NCBI GenBank assembly: GCA_030386875.1
Contig: CM059576.1
Span: 20,563,058-20,627,057 of the forward strand
Length of the DNA: 64,000 nucleotides
Source: Morinoia aosen
Taxonomy: Eukaryota; Arthropoda; Malacostraca; Amphipoda; Talitridae
Reading direction: 5' to 3'
Position numbers and translations under genes: made by a program. Of this stretch, positions 9,804-20,439 are shown piece by piece. Under the pieces are notes generated by a model. That model ran no database searches. It had not been told where the DNA came from and was given only the letters and a program-made list of their open reading frames with translations. Position 1 is the stretch's first letter; the number at the start of each line of letters is the position of its first letter.

Positions 9804-12038
9804 GTTTGGTGCTCGCGTGAGTAAATGAGTAGCCGTGACTGGCATGTCACATCAGGTGTCCCGCTCCAGTCTCTAGAGTTGGCAGAGGACGACGCTCATT
9901 TTTATGGAATATTCAACATCCACGTGCAGTTATTTACGCGTCAAAATATTTAGAGTGCGAGAGGAAAATTCCCTTTCACTCATTCGAATTTGGACGGTCT
10001 CAGTTGCGTAATTCAGTCAGTTCTCGTTACTCAGGATGGTGTATTAGTTCTGAAAGTTTGATCATAATGCTGTTTTCGGCTTTCAAAAAATAATTCAGTT
10101 CCCATAACTCTGGTTGATATCTGAGTTTTGAAAGTTGGATCATGATGTAATTTCCAACTTTCAGGAAATAATTCTTCTTTCGTTAAATGACAAAGTTTGA
10201 GAATAATACATTTTGAACAAGAGAAGCAGAAATGAGTTGAAGCAGTAAATGAGCCATCAATTAATTATGCTTGCGAGTTTGGGTCTCAGATCTTTAATAT
10301 AATGAAACTCTCCAATTGAGACGAGTAAAATAAAATATGAAGCAAAAAATTAAAATTTATCAGCTGCAAAGCAAAAGCAAAATGATTTTTTGTACTCAGA
10401 ATCGAGTCGCACAGCCCGTTTACTCGCCAATATTTCGAGACATGAAGGTCTCACTTTCTCCCACTTTGAATATGAATTTTTTTTTTCATTGGAAAAATGT
10501 ATTTCTCATTCAAAACCATTCTCATTGAATTTTAAAGTCCTTAGCAGAATTCGTGGAGCGTAGGTTTTCAAAGTTGCAGTTGTTTAAGAGCGCAGCGCTA
10601 ACATTGTTCTTAAAATTGGGATAAGCCAAGAGTAGTCGTACAACTGCTACCTATCAAAGGTAGTCATTCAAACTACGTTTCAGAGATAGCAGTAAAACAA
10701 TATACTAATGTGCAAGACTACAGGTTTCTCTGTTGTCTCAGATTCACAGAAAGTTATGTGTAAAGAATTTCGTGAAATGGTAGAGTCGTTGTGTTTTTTA
10801 AAATTTTGCTTGAATAAGTTGTGTGCACTTTAAGCAAATTTGGTCGCTACTTCAAGTGAAGTTTTGTTTGAAAATAACTGTGCCACATATATTTATCAAC
10901 TCTATGTATAATTTGCTTAGATCACGGGCCATATACAGCGACGAATTTACTGAAGATTCATAGCAGGCTTTAATTCAGAAAGACAAGTTTTAGTGACCTC
11001 TGTTTGGCAGGAATCTGAGGACTCAGTGGAGTTTCTATCTCAAATTCTGTGCTTTCACGAGCGATTTTTCGTTGAATTCTCGACGAGAAATCAACAGCGG
11101 GGATATTTGATCTCAAGTGAAAAGCATTAACGTACATACTGCAAGAAGCGGGCGAAAACAATCGTGCGGATGTCAGTAAGAGGGATTGACTTGAAGGAGA
11201 ATGAAATCAATAATTTCATGCGGCATAATTCAGTAGTGTCAACAGATTCAGAAAAAGAATTTCTGATTACTTTTTCGGGTTTAGTGGCGCCATCTTGGGA
11301 ACTGCGGCGCCGTACCGTGACTGCTACGAGGAGTTCATCTGAAGCGTCTATCATCGTCTAAATTTTAGTCAGCAACGTCGTCTAAATCATATTGAGCAAC
11401 ACTATCATTGTGAAACTCATCGTCAGTGGTATCACCATCATCGTTAAACATCACTATCATCGGTAAATTGCAATGAGACTAGTGTTACTTCCTTGCTCAG
11501 TTGTCAACAGTGCCACAATTATCGTTCAACTTTGTTTTGTCCGGCTCACAGCGATATTATCGAGACTTATCTTATGCTCTACACCTGCTGAGCTGTCAAT
11601 CTCTGAGTTTCTTAAGTTCCCTCGCATAATATTTCAGCAAAATCTTCTATCGCAGCTCGCTAAATTTCGGGTTGATTTCTCAGAAAAATAAATCCGGAAA
11701 TAACGTTCATATTTAATTTCGTTTTTCTAACTAAGCGAGTCATTTCGCACTAACGTCACCCGTCATAGTTTCCGTTTAATTTAAATGTCTTTTCTCCATT
11801 GAACACATCGATTTCTCGTTTTACACGCACGCAAAATATCACTTGCCAAAACGCAAAGCAATTAAGAACAGCTTCAGCAAAGTTAACGCGCACATTGTAA
11901 ACTTCGAAAACACATCAATAAATTTAGGCCAAGAGACATCTGAAAATTGTCACCCATTTCCCTCTTTCGTCTCCCTCAAGAGTTTTCTATCATTTCGGAT
12001 CACAGGACCCCTCGTCAATTTCAATCCTGCTGGAGTGG
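9804..12038. other. Anonymous DNA with one diverged tandem duplication
   Basis: No gene recognised. At about 10023-10186 two direct copies of roughly 80 bp lie side by side, sharing the frame ctgaaagttTGATCATaatg / ttgaaagttGGATCATgatg, followed by ttcaaaaaataattc and ttcaggaaataattc. At 11385-11475 there is a degenerate repeat of words such as tatcatc and catcatcg. The rest is ordinary AT-rich sequence with short overlapping frames. Confidence 0.5.
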
Positions 12039-12254
12039 TTAAAGCCTCCGATATGACGGAGACAGCGGGCACATCGTCTCTGGCATCGCTGGTTACGTCG
12101 CCGTCAAGTGCGTCGCCCCAGCACATCGTGAGCTGGTCGCACGTCGCCGTGTCTGCTGGACGTGTGGTCTGTTCCACGTCTCCAACGAGCAACATCTGTA
12201 CGACTACACCGACAGTGTTAACGAGGGTGTGTCTCGTCGCATTTGTCTGCAGGT
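12039..12254 (+). other. Possible single coding exon with a consensus 5' splice site
   Basis: A local rise in GC content and an open frame that starts after a TAA at about 12036. Its translation includes YDGDSGHIVSGIAGYVAVKC, then RRRVCWTCGLFHVSNEQ and LYDYTDSVNEGVSRRICLQ. The end, CTGCAG followed by GTGAGA, is a good match to a 5' splice site. The CWTC pair could start a metal-binding domain, but I cannot assign a family. A second frame (11843-12256) is also open here, giving Ser/Thr-rich low-complexity text that is less protein-like. No partner exon was identified nearby. It may be a real exon, an exon relic, or a chance GC-rich stretch. Confidence 0.3.
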
Positions 12255-13169
12255 GAGACGAGGGAAACGATTTTAACTATTCATACAATCTTATAATTCT
12301 GTTTGTTGTTTTTGAAGCGAGGGTTTTAACTATTTAGAAAACAGTAGAAAAACTTTGGGGTTGTGTTTTTTAGTTGGGTTAAAAACAGCAGTACTTAAGT
12401 TGCTTGTGCCAACCGATTGGTTCTTCTAATTGGCGTCGAGGGGCAGAAAGTTTGGTGACACTTGTTTTTGGGGTTAATGTATCTCAATTAACACTTAAGC
12501 AGCAGCTACGTTGGCAATAAACTGAAGTTCAACATTCAACTCAAACTTCAAGTCAATAATAAGGAGCGTTTTTGAAAATAGCAAACATTAACTGGATCGT
12601 TCCATCATTTAGCTGTAATTAAATATTTATGAAAATTTAGTTTGTGACATCAGATCGGTCTGCAGCATTATGAAAATCCCCTCCTTGTCTACTGGTGGAT
12701 CACGTTGCGGTCAGAGGGCTAAGCGATGCATTTCATTAATGAACACAAATGAGTCACAGGCTGCACTAAAATCAAGCACTCATGGCCAGATTTTCAAATA
12801 ATTCAAGTTAGTTGTAGCAATACAGCTGCCAGCGAAGTTTTCTGTGAACTTCGATAAGCTGTGCTCTACTTTTTGGGACAAAATCATAAAGTTCCAGTTT
12901 TTTTAATTGTGAATTCGAGCCAAAAAACGCCCTGCATCGCCAAGTCTACGGGAAAATCTGCCGCGCTGCTACGATGCCGGAAGTTTTGGAAAATTCAGCC
13001 AGTTGTGTAGCCAACAAAGCGCGTAGTCTCAGGGACGTAAGAACTGAAAAACTGGACGCTTCTAGCGGTAAATTTTTCCATACAACTCTTGCTTTCCTAA
13101 TATAGGTGAGAAAAGTTAGAAGTAATATTATCATTTCAGTGTGATTCAGGCTAATTTTTTCATAATTTG
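12255..13169. other. Anonymous DNA, nothing recognised
   Basis: AT-rich sequence. The minus-strand frame 13332-12946 runs into it, but its second half has no family signature. Confidence 0.5.
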
Positions 13170-13333
13170 AAGGGCCGACATTCATGTAAAATGGCGAGGT
13201 CACGTCTGGTACTGAGACAACTGGGTTATGGTTGGCCGATAAAAGAGCATGTTTAGATTTATTACACAATTCAATGATAAGAGTGTCGTCCCAAACGATT
13301 AAGGTCACTCTTCTCCAACCATCTACCATCATC
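13170..13333 (-). other. Possible exon relic resembling a laminin-G-like domain segment
   Basis: Minus-strand frame beginning just after a polypyrimidine-AG (tttttcaatcaatcgtag), which resembles a 3' splice site. The translation starts MMVDGWRRVTLIVWDDTLII and continues with ELCNKSKHALLSANHNPVV and DVTSPFYMNVGPS. The pattern DG.WRRV.L.V.DDTL.IEL, then a loop and a final FY..VGP strand, recalls laminin-G-like domains, where DGRWH.V and YIGG.P mark the same strands. The frame stays open to 12946, but the part after NYEK looks like read-through, and I see no good 5' splice site at its end. Assignment is by eye and tentative. Confidence 0.27.
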
Positions 13334-13849
13334 TACGATTGATTGAAAAATTACCGTATATTTTGAAATTTTTTTAGCTGTGACCTAAAATGAAATCTTA
13401 GAAAGCAACATTCTACTCATAAGGCTGAGCATTATTTTTTGCTTTGGATATTCCTATTCTATACGCATCGTAGTAAATGTGAATAGAGAAACATATTTTT
13501 GTTTGTTAGATTTTCTAACACTGATTTATTTTCTCACGATATGAAGCCCGTACCTCTCATGAACATAAGTTTCTTGTTTGTTAAATTTTAGATCGTTCTT
13601 TTGTCTCACAACAGTAGTCCGAGGCTGCCAATGCTTGTGTTTTAACATGAGATCTTGGGTTTTTGCGATGTGTCTTGGGCTCTTGGGTTTGGGGAATAGA
13701 TTGTAAATCTTGGGTTTTGAGCCACATACTTTTATCACAGTATGCAGAAATTGGTTTAAATCAAATTATTACGTACAAATGCTTATATTTTATCATGCGT
13801 AATTAAAGGTTTTGTTACACGTTTGAAATGAGTTGCATGCCTGTCACAG
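13334..13849. other. Anonymous DNA, nothing recognised
   Basis: AT-rich. A small near-repeat, ctcttgggtttgggg and atcttgggttttgag, lies at about 13650-13720. No gene seen. Confidence 0.5.
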
Positions 13850-14332
13850 CCTGTAGGAGCGCACCTCCCACTGTAGGAGCGCGCCTGCCACTGTAGGAGC
13901 GCGCCTGCCACTGTAGGAGCGCGCCTGCCACTGTAGGAGCGTGCCTGCCACTGTAGGAGCGCGCCTGCCACTGTAGGAGTGTGCCTGCCACTGTAGGAGC
14001 ACGCCTGCCAGTGTAGAAACGTGCCAGCCACTGTAGGAGCGCGCCTGCCACTGTAGGAGCGCGCCTGCCACTGTAGGAGCGTGCTTGCCACTGAAGGAGC
14101 GCACCTCCCACTGTAGGAGCGCGCCTGCCACTGTAGGAGCGTGCCTGCCACTGTAGGAGCACGCCAGCCACTGTAGGAGCGCTCCTGCCACTGTAGGAGC
14201 GCACCTCCCACTGTAGGAGCGCGCCCGCCACTGTAGGAGCGTGCCTGCCACTGTAGGAGCGCGCCTGCCACTGTAGGAGCACGCCTGCCACTGTAAGAGC
14301 TCGCCTGCCACTATAGGAGCGCGCCTGCTACA
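13850..14332. repeat. 20-bp minisatellite, about 24 head-to-tail copies
   Basis: The unit is ctgtaggagcgcgcctgcca with almost no length variation across roughly 480 bp. Copies differ mainly in the cgcgcc part, which appears as cgcgcc, cgtgcc, cacgcc or cacctc; most of these are changes at CpG positions. Since 20 is not a multiple of three and the unit has no stop on the minus strand, all three minus frames stay open and give the same 20-residue repeat (ALLQWQARSYSGRRAPTVAG) in different phases. That is a consequence of the repeat and is not evidence for a protein. It is flanked by cctgtcacagcctgtagg and ctgctacagcc. Confidence 0.97.
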
Positions 14333-14811
14333 GCCTTCTCGCCTTAGCGTGTGAACGCGTTACAACCCGTCACACTACCTGCTGAGCGGGCACCTCTGTA
14401 GTCTGCATCATAACTTCATATGGCACTCTCACACTCAGTCTTTTAGAGTGTATTGCTCACGTTAATTGCATTTGCTTTGTAATTTTGTTCGGTGGTTCGA
14501 AACGAAAATCTGTGCGCGTTTTTTGATTGCACTCAAATATTAAGGTGATTGTCTTTCTGCAGACTTTGTTTATTTAATAAAAAACGGCTACAGAAAGTAC
14601 GCCAACAAAAAAGAGCAAATGGTATGCTCAGAGCTTCAAGGAGGTATTGCTCAGTGAACGGAATTTTAAGAGTGGCTTGAGCAAGACGGCAACGACAAAG
14701 ACTCCAGTTACTGCAAGACATGTAAAGTGACAGCAAATAATGCACATAAATCTATGTCTATGCTTTCACTGTGCCAAAACATTGCTTTCGTTGTGCTTCG
14801 GTCACCTTTTA
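14333..14811. other. Anonymous DNA, nothing recognised
   Basis: Unremarkable AT-rich sequence between the minisatellite and the SINE head. Confidence 0.5.
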
Positions 14812-14960
14812 GGGTGATCGATAGCGCAGTCGATAGCGTGTTGGCGCGGTGATCTCTAGTCCTGAGTTCGAGCCCACGAACTCCTCGTACATTTATTTCA
14901 TTGGAAAAAACCTTGTGGAAGCAGTGTCTTCCCGTACCAGAATTAACTGTTTCTGGGGGT
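14812..14960 (+). mobile_element. tRNA-derived SINE head with pol III A and B boxes
   Basis: TAGCGCAGTCG at 14822-14832 matches an A box and GAGTTCGAGCC at 14864-14874 matches a B box, with tRNA-like spacing between them. The segment from gggtgatcgatagcgcag to gttcgagcccacgaactcc reads like a tRNA gene that has lost its acceptor-stem pairing, so it is not a working tRNA. The following bases (ttggaaaaaaccttgtgg...) are not tRNA-like and would be the SINE body. The 3' end and any target duplication were not found, so the right border is approximate. Confidence 0.6.
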
Positions 14961-15361
14961 GACTAGACTTTGGGCTCTCTAAATCTATGTCGTCGAAGTA
15001 TGAAGATTCTGCTTGACATATAAAAATGCAGTTGCTCAATGAAACTCAAGCATTACTCAATTTCTTTAAAAGGAGACAATAACTGTAAGCCAACAAATAG
15101 CAAAGACTGAGCTAAGGTTTGCAGCGTATTTTGCAGAATATAATCAAGCCTTTGCCAACACTGGCCATCTCTTTAAGATCTGTAAGCTCGCCTTTCCTGA
15201 TAGTAAAATAGCAGAAAATCTTTCGATGAAGCGAACGAAACTCAATTAATGTTTTGCCATTTGCAAAAGTCTAATTATAAATAAAATAATAAGGATAGTC
15301 ATATTTAAGGTAAACATTATTTCTTAGCGAGTTTAATACGTCAGGACAACTAAAAATATAA
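14961..15361. other. Anonymous DNA, nothing recognised
   Basis: AT-rich sequence next to the 3' end of the minus-strand PLE D; part of it may be the tail of that element. Confidence 0.45.
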
Positions 15362-15400
15362 TGAAAGATGAACGTTTCGACCACAAGGGTCATCTGCAGC
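15362..15400 (-). ncRNA. Degenerate hammerhead-like motif at 3' end of PLE D
   Basis: Read on the minus strand: ctgcagatgacccttgtggtcgaaacgttc. GACC pairs with GGTC ahead of GAAACG, as in PLE B, and it lies in the same place, after the GIY-YIG end. The first core strand reads CTGCAGA, where CTGANGA would be expected, so it is probably inactive. It supports the view that this motif marks PLE 3' ends in this genome. Confidence 0.4.
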
Positions 15401-15479
15401 ATCTGAGGAAACATAAAGTTATTTTCATGCTGTAAAAAAATATACATAAACATTGGTAACATTTGTGGTTACTAACATG

Positions 15480-15650
15480 AAATCTATAAGGGAAAGGAAG
15501 TTGAACATCATTTAAAACCGGTTCATCTCTCCTGATAAAAAGAAACTCTAAAATTCGAAGATCTGTTTGACCAAAAGAGGTTGCAATAATCTGGAAATTG
15601 TGTAAACGAACAGACAAGTCACACTTTTCTGCAAGAGCAAGCACTGTCGT
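15480..15650 (-). pseudogene. PLE D, C-terminal end of GIY-YIG endonuclease
   Basis: Minus-strand frame containing EKCDLSVRLHNFQII and then DLRILEFLFIRRDEPVLND, the terminal block of the PLE endonuclease domain (its usual form is DLRILESL.I....P.LN). It is preceded in the same orientation, about 1 kb away at 16640-16910, by the front half of such a domain. The most economical reading is one PLE interrupted by the intervening DNA. Confidence 0.7.
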
Positions 15651-16640
15651 GAATTATAAGTCATTATAAAAACTATAATCTAAGTTCAAAGTTAAGGCTG
15701 GAATTTTATTAGAGCCCTTGAAGTCACTGGGTACACGGTGGAGGTCTATGTTCGGGGTTTCCGCCTTTCTGCGCCTGCCAAACCATGATAAGCAGCTAAC
15801 CTCTGTGCCAAGTTATTATTTAGCCTCAGCATGGTTAGCAGGAGCAGTCCCTCGTGTTCATCGCGGAGCCCTACGTTGCCGCCGGAGTCTCCATTGTGGA
15901 CATCCTTTGGAGCGGTGGACGGCCGTAGTTTTACCCCGAAGATTTGGTGCCTTTGGATGCTCCACTTTGAGAGCTGGATCCTGTGGGTCCCGTTTTAACT
16001 CCGCCTTGGCTCTGGATATCCCGCGATGATGGGGTAGACGGTAGACTTCTCCTCCGTCTGATCGCCCGTATCTGCGCTGCGCGCCGCTCCTCTTCAGACC
16101 TCTGAACTGCTCAGCGCTGTGAGGACGTGAGTCACGGTTGTAGCTCTGCGTCTTTGCCCAGTGACTTTCTCTAGCGCATTATGTGAGCCTGTCTCGTAAC
16201 CTGTCTTAAATAGAAGTTTTGCCCTCTATCTACGAGTATATTCTAGTGATAAATAATTGATAAGTGATAAATGAATGATAAATGATAAATCAATGATAAA
16301 TTATAAATAATTGGTAAGTTATAAACAATTGATGAATGATAAATGAATAATAAATTATAAAGAGTTGATAAGTGATAAATATAAAAGTTTGACAACGTTA
16401 CGTAACTTTGAATTGCTTCTTGTAGTGTAGTTAACATCCTAAGCTCTCCCAGTGTTGGAGTTAACCTAATTTAGCTTTCGCATCTTTCATTCGACAGGTG
16501 AACTTCTTAACGAAGACCTAGCGGGGCTTGATGGCATAAGTGACGCAGCGCTAACTTCACGAATTATGCCATTCACAATTCTTCTTCCTATCAACCGTTC
16601 TGATAATACAAATGGCCTTGCTAAAAGCTTGCCCTGCTCT
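15651..16640. other. GC-richer DNA separating the two halves of PLE D, with an AT-rich simple repeat
   Basis: About 15715-16230 is clearly richer in G and C than its surroundings, with several open frames on the plus strand but no recognised domain. From 16240 to 16390 follows a degenerate repeat built from gataaatga and ataaattg words. I could not find a matching target duplication on the two sides, so an insertion is inferred only from the split PLE frame. Confidence 0.5.
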
Positions 16641-17990
16641 AACTAAGGTTTCTCCACAAATATAAAATGGTAATTTCCTGAGTTTAAATTTCGCCCTGCT
16701 GCAGTGTTTTTGTTGAAAGCAAGAGGTCTATTTGTTCGGAATCTTCGTGCTGCATGAACTGCGACACGAACCCGCAAGGCCCTTTTTGTAGACCCCACGT
16801 ACTCAGACGCACACAGTGCGCCACGACATTGGAAAATGACTGAAGAGAGCAAAGCCTTCGGACGCTTATCTTTGTAATTGAAATTAGAATTTATTTTGTA
16901 GGCGTTCACTCAAATTATTCGAAAATTAGTATGCATGAAATGTTTTGATATAAGTGACCGCAAATCTTTCTCCAATTTTTCAGATTGTTAACCAAAATAT
17001 GGTATAACAAAATGGAGAACTTTTTTCCGTACAGTTGTCATGGGTAGGCGATTATGAAATTTTGAATTTAAAAACTTCTTGACTGAGGAATTAATGAGCC
17101 AAGCGGGGAAACCATTATTACCAAAGAAGTTATTCAGAAATTCAATTTCATCTTGAAACTACTGAAGACTTGAACATTCACTTTACGCCCTACATAACAG
17201 AGTTCTGATACTATCAAATTTTAAAAGAAAATTACAAAAACTGTAGAAACTCAAACCGAACCCAGTAAATGTTTGCTTACGATAGACATAGCTATGAAAC
17301 TTTTTTTTTACTGGCGAGTAATCATAGAATAAAATAACGGGAAAGAGTTTTCTTTTTAGAGTTCTATGGTAAACTTAATACTCGCATGTTCAGAATTAAT
17401 GTACGACAAGAAAAGCTTCAGTGAGAACTATCTCCTAATAAAAGGAATATGTCATTAATGTAACGTTTATAAAATACAGGCTTATATTCAGCCGAGCAAA
17501 TTTCTAACCACCTTTTTTCGTGAAAGGCCATGAACATATTGGCAAAGGTGAGTCCTAACGGGAGACCCATTCTAAGCCCGTCTAATTGCTGATAAAAGAT
17601 ACTGTCAAAAATAAAATATTAATTTAGAACAGAGCTGCAACAAAGTTTTGAAAATAAGATTTAGTTAAGCCAATAACAGAATCAGTCTTAGAAAACAAGC
17701 AATCTAAACCAATCTCTTTGGTCTCGTGTACCGGAATATTAGTAAATAAATTCTCGACGTCAAAAGTAGCCATTAAAAGATTATCAGCGCTACCAATTGA
17801 AACCACCTTGCCTAGAAAAGATTTTGAATTTTCCACTGTATAATCGTTGAAAGTAAATGGAGTCAGGATAGGAACTAGAAATTCGGCCAGATTGAAGCTA
17901 GGAGTACGGTAGGCTACAAAAATAGGTCTGAACGGAAAATTAACCTCGAAGTTGCATTTGTGGAAATTAGGCAAGCAATATAAAACACCA
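16641..17990 (-). pseudogene. Penelope-like element D, reverse transcriptase to GIY-YIG
   Basis: Read on the minus strand from 17990. The RT opens with LRPIFVAYRTPSFNLAEF-like text (FRPIFVAYRTPSFNLAEFLV), then ATFDVENLFTNIPVHETKEI (motif A), LRMGLPLGLTFANMFMAFHE (motifs B and C region), and RYINDIFLLLG. The catalytic box at 17451-17462 is YIND, with Asn for the first Asp. The thumb follows as YRKQTFTGFGLSFYSF and EFLNNFFGNNGFP, then the connector (KFLNSKFHNRLP), and the endonuclease front SSVIFQCRGALCASEYVGST with RALRVRVAVHAA by 16740. Stops and frameshifts occur throughout. It is the most complete PLE here, but its 5' end is missing, and its GIY-YIG end lies apart at 15480-15650. Confidence 0.85.
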
Positions 17991-20097
17991 GGAGCGCTTC
18001 CGGAAAGAAATAAGTTTTTTTAACATGTCAAAAATTGTTCGACATTTCTAACAATTAAATAAAGAATTGAAATACTAAACAAGTAATAACTTCAAATAAA
18101 TATCGTAAAATAAATAAAATAAACAATATTTTAATTGAAACAAAAAATAGAATCAAATTTTGAAAAGTATGAACTTAAATTTTTCTGATTTCGAATTTAA
18201 TTTAAACCTTTATTCCCTAAGTGAGGTAACCTCGGGTTGTGTAGCGGCTCGACCTGCAGATTCTTTCCGTTCCCCATTGAGCTTGTTCCGCACGAGCTGG
18301 CGCTCCGTGCTCGTGGTTGTGCTCCGAACCAACTTCGGCGACGTCGGGTGACGTAATTTCATCATGGTGTGGTCTAACCAATGTGTCATCTCTATTCTTC
18401 AATCGTTCAGTTGACTGCTGTTTACGTCTTGAACAAAGTATCGTGTTACGTGGCGCAGTTATTCAGGCAACCCTTAACTTCTTGTGTTTCATTCTTACTA
18501 TCTTTTGAGTTACATTTATTAGCGTTTCTCTCAATTTTTGTTTTATTGTGTTCCACGCATCAATTTTCATCTTGGCGTACTCCATCGACCAAATTAAATC
18601 GAATGAAATCAAATAAAATTAAATTTATAGGTGTCTGGCTCTACTAAAAGTGGAAATTGACCTTGACCTTCTCATCAGAGCGCAGCACTGATCAAAGTCT
18701 TCTCTAATTTCCATCGAATGAATTTCTAACTATTCTTTTATTTTCTAAGATGGAGTGCGTCTCCTCTCTCTGTATTTCCCTCAAATGTCTTTTTCTTATG
18801 CCTGAACGTATTCCACTGAAGACTACCATTCTTTAGGTGAGTTAGTCGCTTAATTGTTAAACTTAAAGTGCCAGTTTATACGCATATTGAATTCTCGCGC
18901 ACTCCTTTTCGGCGCTCTAAACTGTCCTTCTAATCGCGGGCAGTATCTGCGTCCTGAGACTGTTGTTCAGTTCTCTCGCTTCGGGTCAGCTACTTCTCGG
19001 AAAGCCCTCAGCTTCTTTTAGGTGGGTTTGTCGTTATGTTCATTGTACTATTGCCATAGTTCGGTCGTAAATTACTGTCCATTTCTCTTCGTTATCTAAC
19101 GGTGCTGTTACTCGTGCAGTATTCATGTCGCGCTGGTTCTGTTAAGATTCTTTGTCTCTTCGGGTTGAGGCCTCTACTTTTGGAAAGCAACCCGGTTCCC
19201 GTCGGTGGGTTAATAATAGTTGAAATATCCGGAACTTATTTGGTAACAATTTTAGTTTCTTATCTGTGTTTATTTCTAAGTTTCACCGGTTTATTTTGTT
19301 CTGCAGCATTGGTAGCCGACTGTTGTGGGCCTGTATTGTGACCCTTTTACCTCGTTGGGTTGTTGCCGAGACGGTCGTTCTAGCAATGGACACTTCGAAG
19401 CGTGCGCAGCTTTCGTTGGTCTCACTGACAGAAGGAGCATGGCTTGAATCGTCGTGCACCCTGGAATAACTCGAGAACGGAAGATCTCTCGTCAACCTCC
19501 ACTTTAATTTTCGTTGAACACTGTTGTCACTCTAACCTGTTTTCTGGGTTCCTTGCAGACTTCGGTCTGTTTTAAATGTAACCTTCTCTTTTGTTCAAGG
19601 AACCTAGTACTTTTTGTTTGTGGAGAGAGACAGTAAGCGTGTTAGAGACCTTAAAAATTTAAGCTTGTAACTAAACTTAAATAGCGGCTGAGTTACCGTC
19701 CCAAATAAAACTCTTCAACGTTAAACTTAACTCAGGCTGTGGCCTATCGAAATAAACTTTTGAACTTCTAAAATTACTCGTATCGCTTGAAAATTCTCGC
19801 TATTGAATCTTAGTAAAACTAGCCTTCTTGGGCTTCTGCCTATTCGTATACGCCGACCGTTGGTCGCATCTAGCCGGGTGCGTCCTGTTGAGCAGGTATT
19901 TCTGCTGTTCACCCTCAGATTATTATAATGTGAGTTAAATGAATATTTAAAATTTGTATATCTCATAATTATCCTTCCTGCAAAGGTTAGTGATTAAGTT
20001 CAGGCATTGAAAAATATCGATAAACACATCATCGAAAATTGAGCAAGAATTTTTGAGTTTACGTAAAAAGTATTCATTTTGTACTCAACACTGGTTG
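17991..20097. other. Anonymous DNA with GC-richer patches
   Basis: About 18230-18350 and 18880-19480 are GC-richer and carry short open frames on both strands without recognised domains. The stretch 19640-19760 has an AATAAA near 19707. No terminal repeats, primer-binding site or protease/integrase motif was found, so I do not call an LTR element. Confidence 0.4.
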
Positions 20098-20220
20098 TGA
20101 ATTTCAGTATTGGTTGAGAAATCCCTATAAATTCTGTTTCATCAGAGGTAATGCTCTTTATACTATGTATATACGTATTTCGAAATTTAGAATGATTTCT
20201 CAACCAATACTAAAATTTCA
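20098..20220. repeat. Inverted repeat with 25-bp arms
   Basis: 20098-20122 (tgaatttcagtattggttgagaaat, core agtattggttgagaaat) is the reverse complement of 20195-20220 apart from one base and a one-base gap. The inner sequence can pair weakly further. It could be a small foldback element or a MITE relic; no flanking duplication was seen. Confidence 0.7.
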
Positions 20221-20439
20221 TTTATAGAAGCAAACTTTTTTATATAATCCTAGATATATGAAGGTTATAGCTGAGAGAAAATTTAAAATAATTTCTATGA
20301 AACATTTCATGGATCAGCTCATCATCAGTCATACTCTGTATAAACAAAAAATACACGCATTGAATAAAATATACGAAAAAAATACGAATATACTTCTCTA
20401 GTCATAGGATTAAGTCGAAATCATTTTAAGAATCTTTTG

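Noticed and set aside
13783-14311. Three long overlapping minus-strand frames with a 20-residue repeat
   Set aside because: They are the three phases of the 20-bp minisatellite, which has no stop on that strand.
18000-19760. LTR retrotransposon suggested by GC-richer patches and an AATAAA
   Set aside because: No paired terminal repeats, primer-binding site or protein motif could be found.
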